A stretch of 7,508 nucleotides of DNA, from assembly GCA_031285605.1 (NCBI GenBank), contig JAITVW010000019.1:1-7508 (forward strand), in the 5' to 3' direction. How positions within the stretch are numbered: the stretch's first letter is position 1; every line of letters begins with the position of its first letter. This DNA comes from Fusobacteriales bacterium. Lineage in GTDB: Bacteria; Fusobacteriota; Fusobacteriia; Fusobacteriales; Leptotrichiaceae. Shown one piece after another: positions 5,520-7,508 of this stretch. The notes beneath the pieces are model-generated. The model was not told where the DNA came from. It made no database searches and saw only the letters and a program-made list of their open reading frames with translations. The position numbers and the translations under genes were made by a program.

Positions 5520-7040
5520 GTGGATAAAGTTTTAAGAAAATTACAAAGCGGTTCCGACATCAGAGGAATAGCTATTCAGCATGAGGACAAACAGGTGACT
5601 TTGAACAGAGAGACTGTAGCTGTATTGGCACAGGGATATGTGAATTATATAAGTAAAAAACTGGGTAAAAATCCTGAAGAAATAACAGTTTCATCCGGGA
5701 CTGACCCGAGAATAACAGGCGGTAAGCTGCAATGTGCCTTTATTGAAGAGTTGCTGAATGCGGGAATGACAGTTTATGATTTTGGTTTATCAACAACTCC
5801 GTCTATGTTTATGAGTACAATTTTTGAAAAGTATAACTGTGATGCTGCTGTTATGTTCACTGCCAGTCATCTTCCTTTTTATTATAACGGAATAAAATTC
5901 TTTACAAAAGAAGGCGGATTTGAGAAGGAAGATATCAGGCAGGTTATAGAAAATTCGATAGATGTTTTGAAAAATTCTACGGTTAAACAAACTAAAAAGG
6001 GAAAAATAGTTAAGACTACGATAATAAAAGATTACTCTAAATTTTTAGTAGAAAAAATAAGAACAGAAGTAAATTCTAAAAAAAATTATGAAAAGCCGCT
6101 TGAAGGATTGCATATAGTAGTAGATGCCGGAAACGGGGCAGGAGGATTTTTTGCGGAGGAGGTTTTAGAAGTTCTCGGTGCTAAAACTGCAGGAAGCGCT
6201 TTCTTGAATCCTGACGGACTTTTTCCCAATCATGTGCCTAATCCTGAAGACGAAACAGCAATGGGATTCCTGAAAAGGGCAGTTCTTAACAGTAAGGCGG
6301 ATTTTGGTATAATATTTGATACAGATGTAGATAGAGCATCATGTGTGGATAAAAACGGAGAGGAAATAAACAGAAACAGATTAATAGCTTTATCTTCCGC
6401 AATAGTTCTCAAGCAGAATCCGGGAAGTACAATAGTAACAGATTCGATTACTTCTGATGAATTAAATGAATTTATTACAAAGCTCGGCGGAAAACATTTC
6501 AGATATCAGAGAGGATACAAGAATGTTATAAATAAAGCAAAAGAATTAAATGAAAAAGGAACAGAGTGTCCTCTGGCTATAGAAACATCAGGACACGCAG
6601 CTTTTAAGGAAAATAATTTTCTTGATGACGGTGCATACCTTACTGCCAAAATATTAATAACGCTGGCAAAACTCCACGAAGAGAACAAGAATGTAGAGGA
6701 TCTTCTTAAAGGGTACAAAGAACCGCTTGAATCAAAAGAGATGCGTCTGAGTGTAAATACACAGTCAATAAAAGAATATGCCGATAAAGTAATAAGCGAG
6801 CTTGAGCAGTTCGTTAAAGAAGAACCGGATTGGTCTCAGGCGGAAGAAAATTACGAAGGAATAAGAGTAAACTGCAAGGGCGGAGAAGGAAGCGGATGGT
6901 TTTTATTAAGATCATCATTGCATGAACCAATCATCTGTATAAACATGGAGGCTGATTATGCCGGCGGAGTAGAGAAAACAGAGAAGAAGCTTGCGGAATT
7001 TTTGAAAAGATACAGTGAAATAGATACTTTGGCTTTATAA
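5520..7040 (+). CDS. Alpha-D-phosphohexomutase (phosphoglucomutase/phosphomannomutase family)
   Basis: A 506-residue cytoplasmic enzyme of the four-domain phosphohexomutase superfamily, which moves phosphate between C1 and C6 of glucose or mannose phosphates. The four signature loops occur in order. The phosphoserine loop is TASHLPFYYNG (Ser116). The metal loop is DTDVDR (Asp267, Asp269, Asp271). The sugar-binding loop is ETSGH (Glu355, Ser357). The C-terminal phosphate-binding loop is RSSLHEP (464-470). The metal loop has Thr where most members have Gly, and the phosphate loop has LHEP where many have GTEP, so this is a divergent branch of the family. The sequence does not settle whether glucose or mannose phosphate is preferred, so no gene symbol is given. 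The gene stands alone between its own promoter and terminator. A role in glycogen, cell-envelope sugar or hexose-phosphate metabolism is likely; a direct link to mannitol use is not shown. Confidence 0.9.
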   Translation: MDKVLRKLQSGSDIRGIAIQHEDKQVTLNRETVAVLAQGYVNYISKKLGKNPEEITVSSGTDPRITGGKLQCAFIEELLNAGMTVYDFGLSTTPSMFMSTIFEKYNCDAAVMFTASHLPFYYNGIKFFTKEGGFEKEDIRQVIENSIDVLKNSTVKQTKKGKIVKTTIIKDYSKFLVEKIRTEVNSKKNYEKPLEGLHIVVDAGNGAGGFFAEEVLEVLGAKTAGSAFLNPDGLFPNHVPNPEDETAMGFLKRAVLNSKADFGIIFDTDVDRASCVDKNGEEINRNRLIALSSAIVLKQNPGSTIVTDSITSDELNEFITKLGGKHFRYQRGYKNVINKAKELNEKGTECPLAIETSGHAAFKENNFLDDGAYLTAKILITLAKLHEENKNVEDLLKGYKEPLESKEMRLSVNTQSIKEYADKVISELEQFVKEEPDWSQAEENYEGIRVNCKGGEGSGWFLLRSSLHEPIICINMEADYAGGVEKTEKKLAEFLKRYSEIDTLAL

Positions 7041-7064
7041 AAAATAAAATTTTTATAAGATAAC

Positions 7065-7102
7065 AATACTGTCGGAATAACAGAATTCCGGCAGTGTTTT
7101 TT
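7065..7102 (+). terminator. Rho-independent terminator of the phosphohexomutase gene
   Basis: ACTGTCGGAAT (7068-7078) pairs with ATTCCGGCAGT (7085-7095), eleven pairs with one G-U, around a six-base loop. Outer pairs extend to 7065/7098, and a run of six Ts (7097-7102) follows. It lies about 25 bases after the stop codon. Confidence 0.93.
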
Positions 7103-7116
7103 GCTATTGCAATAGC
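7103..7116. repeat. Perfect 14-bp palindrome next to the terminator
   Basis: GCTATTG is followed directly by its reverse complement CAATAGC, with no spacer. It begins on the base after the terminator U-tract. As a spacerless palindrome it suits a dimeric DNA-binding protein better than an RNA hairpin. No function is known. Confidence 0.5.
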
Positions 7117-7188
7117 TTCCTGCTTATCTTTAGTCTGCCAGACCACTTATGACCAATATTACAAATTATTTTATATATATTTTTCTCC

Positions 7189-7216
7189 TTGATTTTTTTA
7201 TAAAATTTATTATAAT
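7189..7216 (+). promoter_or_regulatory. Promoter-like sequence in the gene-free region
   Basis: TTGATT (7189-7194) and a perfect TATAAT (7211-7216) are separated by 16 bases. In DNA this rich in A and T such matches arise by chance. It deserves mention only because a terminator-like hairpin follows about 85 bases later with no gene between. Confidence 0.3.
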
Positions 7217-7299
7217 TAATCGTATTTATTTTTTATAATCTACTTTATTACTATGAAGTTTATATGAGAAAATTACAGGATTATTATTAATATAAAAAG

Positions 7300-7332
7300 A
7301 AGCTGCTTTATTGTTGGGGAGTAGCTTTTTTT
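7300..7332 (+). terminator. Terminator-like hairpin, possibly bidirectional
   Basis: AGCTGCT (7301-7307) pairs with AGTAGCT (7320-7326), seven pairs with one G-U, around a 12-base loop, followed by seven Ts (7326-7332). An A-run (7294-7298) on the other side means it could also work on the reverse strand. No + strand gene ends here. It may end a small RNA, back up the upstream terminator, or serve a reverse-strand gene outside the window. Confidence 0.55.
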
Positions 7333-7508
7333 ATTAATTTTTAATTGTTTAAGAAAGAAAATTATGAAATAGACTGAATATATTATAAAAATTATAGTTT
7401 TGAAAGAGTAAATATTATTATTTTGGGAAATAAATTTATAAAAGTAAAAAATATAAAAAAATAAAAAGTATGACAATTTATTTATTTGAAATAAGTTTTA
7501 CTTTACAC

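Larger units (their letters stand above)
7117..7508. other. Gene-free AT-rich region
   Basis: No coding sequence with a ribosome binding site, conserved motif or normal composition was found on either strand. The reverse-strand open frame at 7273-7476 is a low-complexity product of A/T runs. The only structure is a promoter-like sequence (7189-7216) and a hairpin with a T-run (7300-7332). An ATG at 7470 opens a frame running off the end but has no ribosome binding site. Confidence 0.6.

Noticed and set aside
6931..7146. Reverse-strand 71-codon open frame over the phosphohexomutase end
   Set aside because: It spans the terminator hairpin of the + strand gene and has no domain-like sequence or ribosome binding site.
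7273..7476. Reverse-strand 67-codon open frame in the tail
   Set aside because: Its product is Ile/Phe/Tyr/Lys-rich low complexity from A/T runs, and it overlaps the terminator-like hairpin.
7470..7508. ATG opening a frame to the end of the window
   Set aside because: No ribosome binding site precedes it and only 13 codons are visible, in A/T-rich sequence that looks non-coding.

Overview
The window is AT-rich, with coding strands full of ATA, AAA and AGA codons and strong AGGAGG-type ribosome binding sites. This fits a low-GC anaerobe or fermenter. The mix of gene types and base use suggests Fusobacteriota, perhaps Leptotrichiaceae/Sebaldella, but that is inference and a low-GC Firmicute is not excluded. 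All convincing genes are on the + strand.

Positions 1-5278 hold a mannitol PTS operon with its own promoter: mtlR (PRD-type activator, 103-2148), mtlA (mannitol permease EIICB, 2210-3595), a downstream EIIA segment (mtlF-like, to 4080) and mtlD (mannitol-1-phosphate 5-dehydrogenase, 4092-5237). A hairpin/U-tract terminator closes the operon. MtlR senses PTS phosphorylation and drives the operon, the permease imports and phosphorylates mannitol, and MtlD oxidises mannitol-1-phosphate to fructose-6-phosphate for glycolysis.

The striking feature is the mtlA/EIIA junction. The EIIA frame is open upstream through the mtlA stop codon, in the -1 frame, and has no ATG, GTG or TTG start before the middle of the domain. 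The last two lysine codons of mtlA form an in-phase A AAA AAG heptamer directly before the UAG stop. A 6-nt spacer follows, then a 9-bp GC-rich stem enclosing a second hairpin, and a Shine-Dalgarno-like GAGGT lies upstream. This looks like a complete programmed -1 ribosomal frameshift cassette. It would yield both a 461-residue EIICB and a 623-residue EIICBA fusion of nearly E. coli MtlA length.

Positions 5279-5519 are a gap with a promoter (extended -10) for a single gene, 5520-7040, an alpha-D-phosphohexomutase (phosphoglucomutase/phosphomannomutase type). It ends in its own terminator. Positions 7103-7508 contain no convincing gene: only a 14-bp palindrome, a second hairpin/U-tract of unknown purpose preceded by a promoter-like sequence, and very AT-rich DNA.
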